From: Alphaproteobacteria bacterium
Lineage (GTDB): Bacteria > Pseudomonadota > Alphaproteobacteria > Micavibrionales > CSBR16-224
Assembly: GCA_007116755.1 (NCBI GenBank)
Contig: SKHU01000072.1
Span: 1 to 6,553, forward strand
DNA length: 6,553 nt
Direction: 5' to 3'
In this document: piece after piece, positions 6,311 through 6,553 of the stretch
How the letters are laid out: the number at the start of each line of letters is the position of its first letter
Numbering within the stretch: the first letter of the stretch is position 1
The notes under the pieces: model-generated
Seen by the model: only the letters and a program-made list of their open reading frames with translations
The model's database searches: none
Told to the model about the DNA's origin: nothing
Translations under genes and position numbers: made by a program

Positions 6311-6553
6311 GTAGCGGACTCATAAAACTGGCACCACAAGCGAATATTGGCAAGTTTTATGAGTGCCATAAAATTTGTTGAATGTTTTTCGTATCTTGTG
6401 GCAATTGAGCGGAAAGATTTTTTACTCCGTCCAAAAACCGTTCAACAAGGTTTCGTTGTTTATAGAGGGTTTTGTCGTAGGATTTCGGGGATTTTCTGTT
6501 GGACACAGAGGGAATGCAATCTGTTGCACCCTGTTCCCAGATCATATTTCTGA
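6311..6553 (-). mobile_element. One end of an IS5-family insertion sequence (partial)
   Basis: The insertion sequence begins at about 6311 (GTAGCGGACTCATAAAACTGG...), immediately after CTAG at 6307-6310, and runs out of the window. CTAG fits the YTAR-type target known for some IS5-family elements and may be the target duplication, but the other end is not visible. The encoded transposase fragment on the minus strand identifies the family. This is the transposase 3' end, so the right end of the element faces the hydrolase gene. The exact boundary could be shifted by one base because of the adjacent G residues. Confidence 0.8.
6318..6364. repeat. Subterminal inverted repeat at the IS end
   Basis: Perfect 12-bp arms ACTCATAAAACT (6318-6329) and AGTTTTATGAGT (6353-6364) flank a 23-base loop; the pairing extends by two more bases beyond one mismatch. 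The arms lie within the last codons of the transposase. A hairpin here could block read-through transcription into the IS or serve as a transposase binding site. No T tract follows on either strand, so it is not a classical terminator. Confidence 0.7.

Larger units (their letters stand above)
6307..6553 (-). pseudogene. IS5-family transposase, C-terminal part, frame broken
   Basis: Reading leftward from 6553, the first frame gives ...GATDCIPSVSNRKSPKSYDKTLYKQRNLVERFLDGVK. This contains the IS4/IS5-type signature Y-(2)-R-(3)-E-(6)-K, with the catalytic Glu codon at 6441-6443. After the Lys codon the frame would end ...LPQDTKNIQQILWHS at 6357. The expected family ending, SFRSIATRYEKHSTNFMALIKLANI..., is found in the adjacent frame and runs to a TAG at 6307-6309. 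The switch coincides with an A6 run (T6 at 6418-6423 on the plus strand). Normal family spacing would need two fewer A's; one more A would also restore the frame. The run in frame reads A-AAA-AAT, so programmed -1 frameshifting is possible, but a frame-disrupting indel or a sequencing error is simpler. Confidence 0.82.

Overview
The window most likely comes from an alphaproteobacterium of moderate GC. The basis is the style of the MsbA-like exporter and the RssA-type patatin, a palindromic repeat of the 'GTCATtGCGAGC ... GCTCGCAATGAC' kind, and an IS5-family transposase tail. No rRNA or marker gene is present, so the placement is an inference and no genus can be named. No CRISPR array, tRNA or rRNA was seen.

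Layout. Bases 1-96 hold an open but ambiguous fragment, perhaps the 3' end of an upstream gene. Bases 215-2477 hold three consecutive plus-strand genes for small exported proteins, each with its own ribosome binding site and a signal peptide of about 27-29 residues. They are a 237-aa protein with four copies of a Tyr/LKE/DP/AA/Met-Arg/Trp motif, a 252-aa very charge-rich Arg/Glu/Gln helical protein, and a 119-aa Pro-rich protein. A strong intrinsic terminator separates the first two. A 135-bp imperfect palindromic repeat, followed by an extended -10 promoter, separates the second and third. None of the three is a family I can name, but their signal peptides are alike and genes 1 and 2 share a core motif.

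Bases 2507-3556, on the minus strand, encode a patatin-like phospholipase with an intact Ser/Asp dyad, driven by a good sigma70-type promoter in the divergent gap. On the plus strand a complete ABC exporter half-transporter (MsbA/lipid exporter type, probable TTG start at 3639) is followed by a membrane-anchored alpha/beta hydrolase of the BEM46/ABHD13 type. The two overlap by ATGA and so form a translationally coupled pair. The phospholipase, exporter and hydrolase together suggest envelope lipid handling; this is inference.

From about 6311 to the window end lies one end of an IS5-family insertion sequence. Its transposase is on the minus strand, reads inward, has a frame break at an A6 run, and uses the CTAG at the junction as its stop. 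The hydrolase stop codon lies in the same CTAG. The points most worth following are the secreted-protein trio, the palindromic repeat between them, and the IS junction with its frame break.
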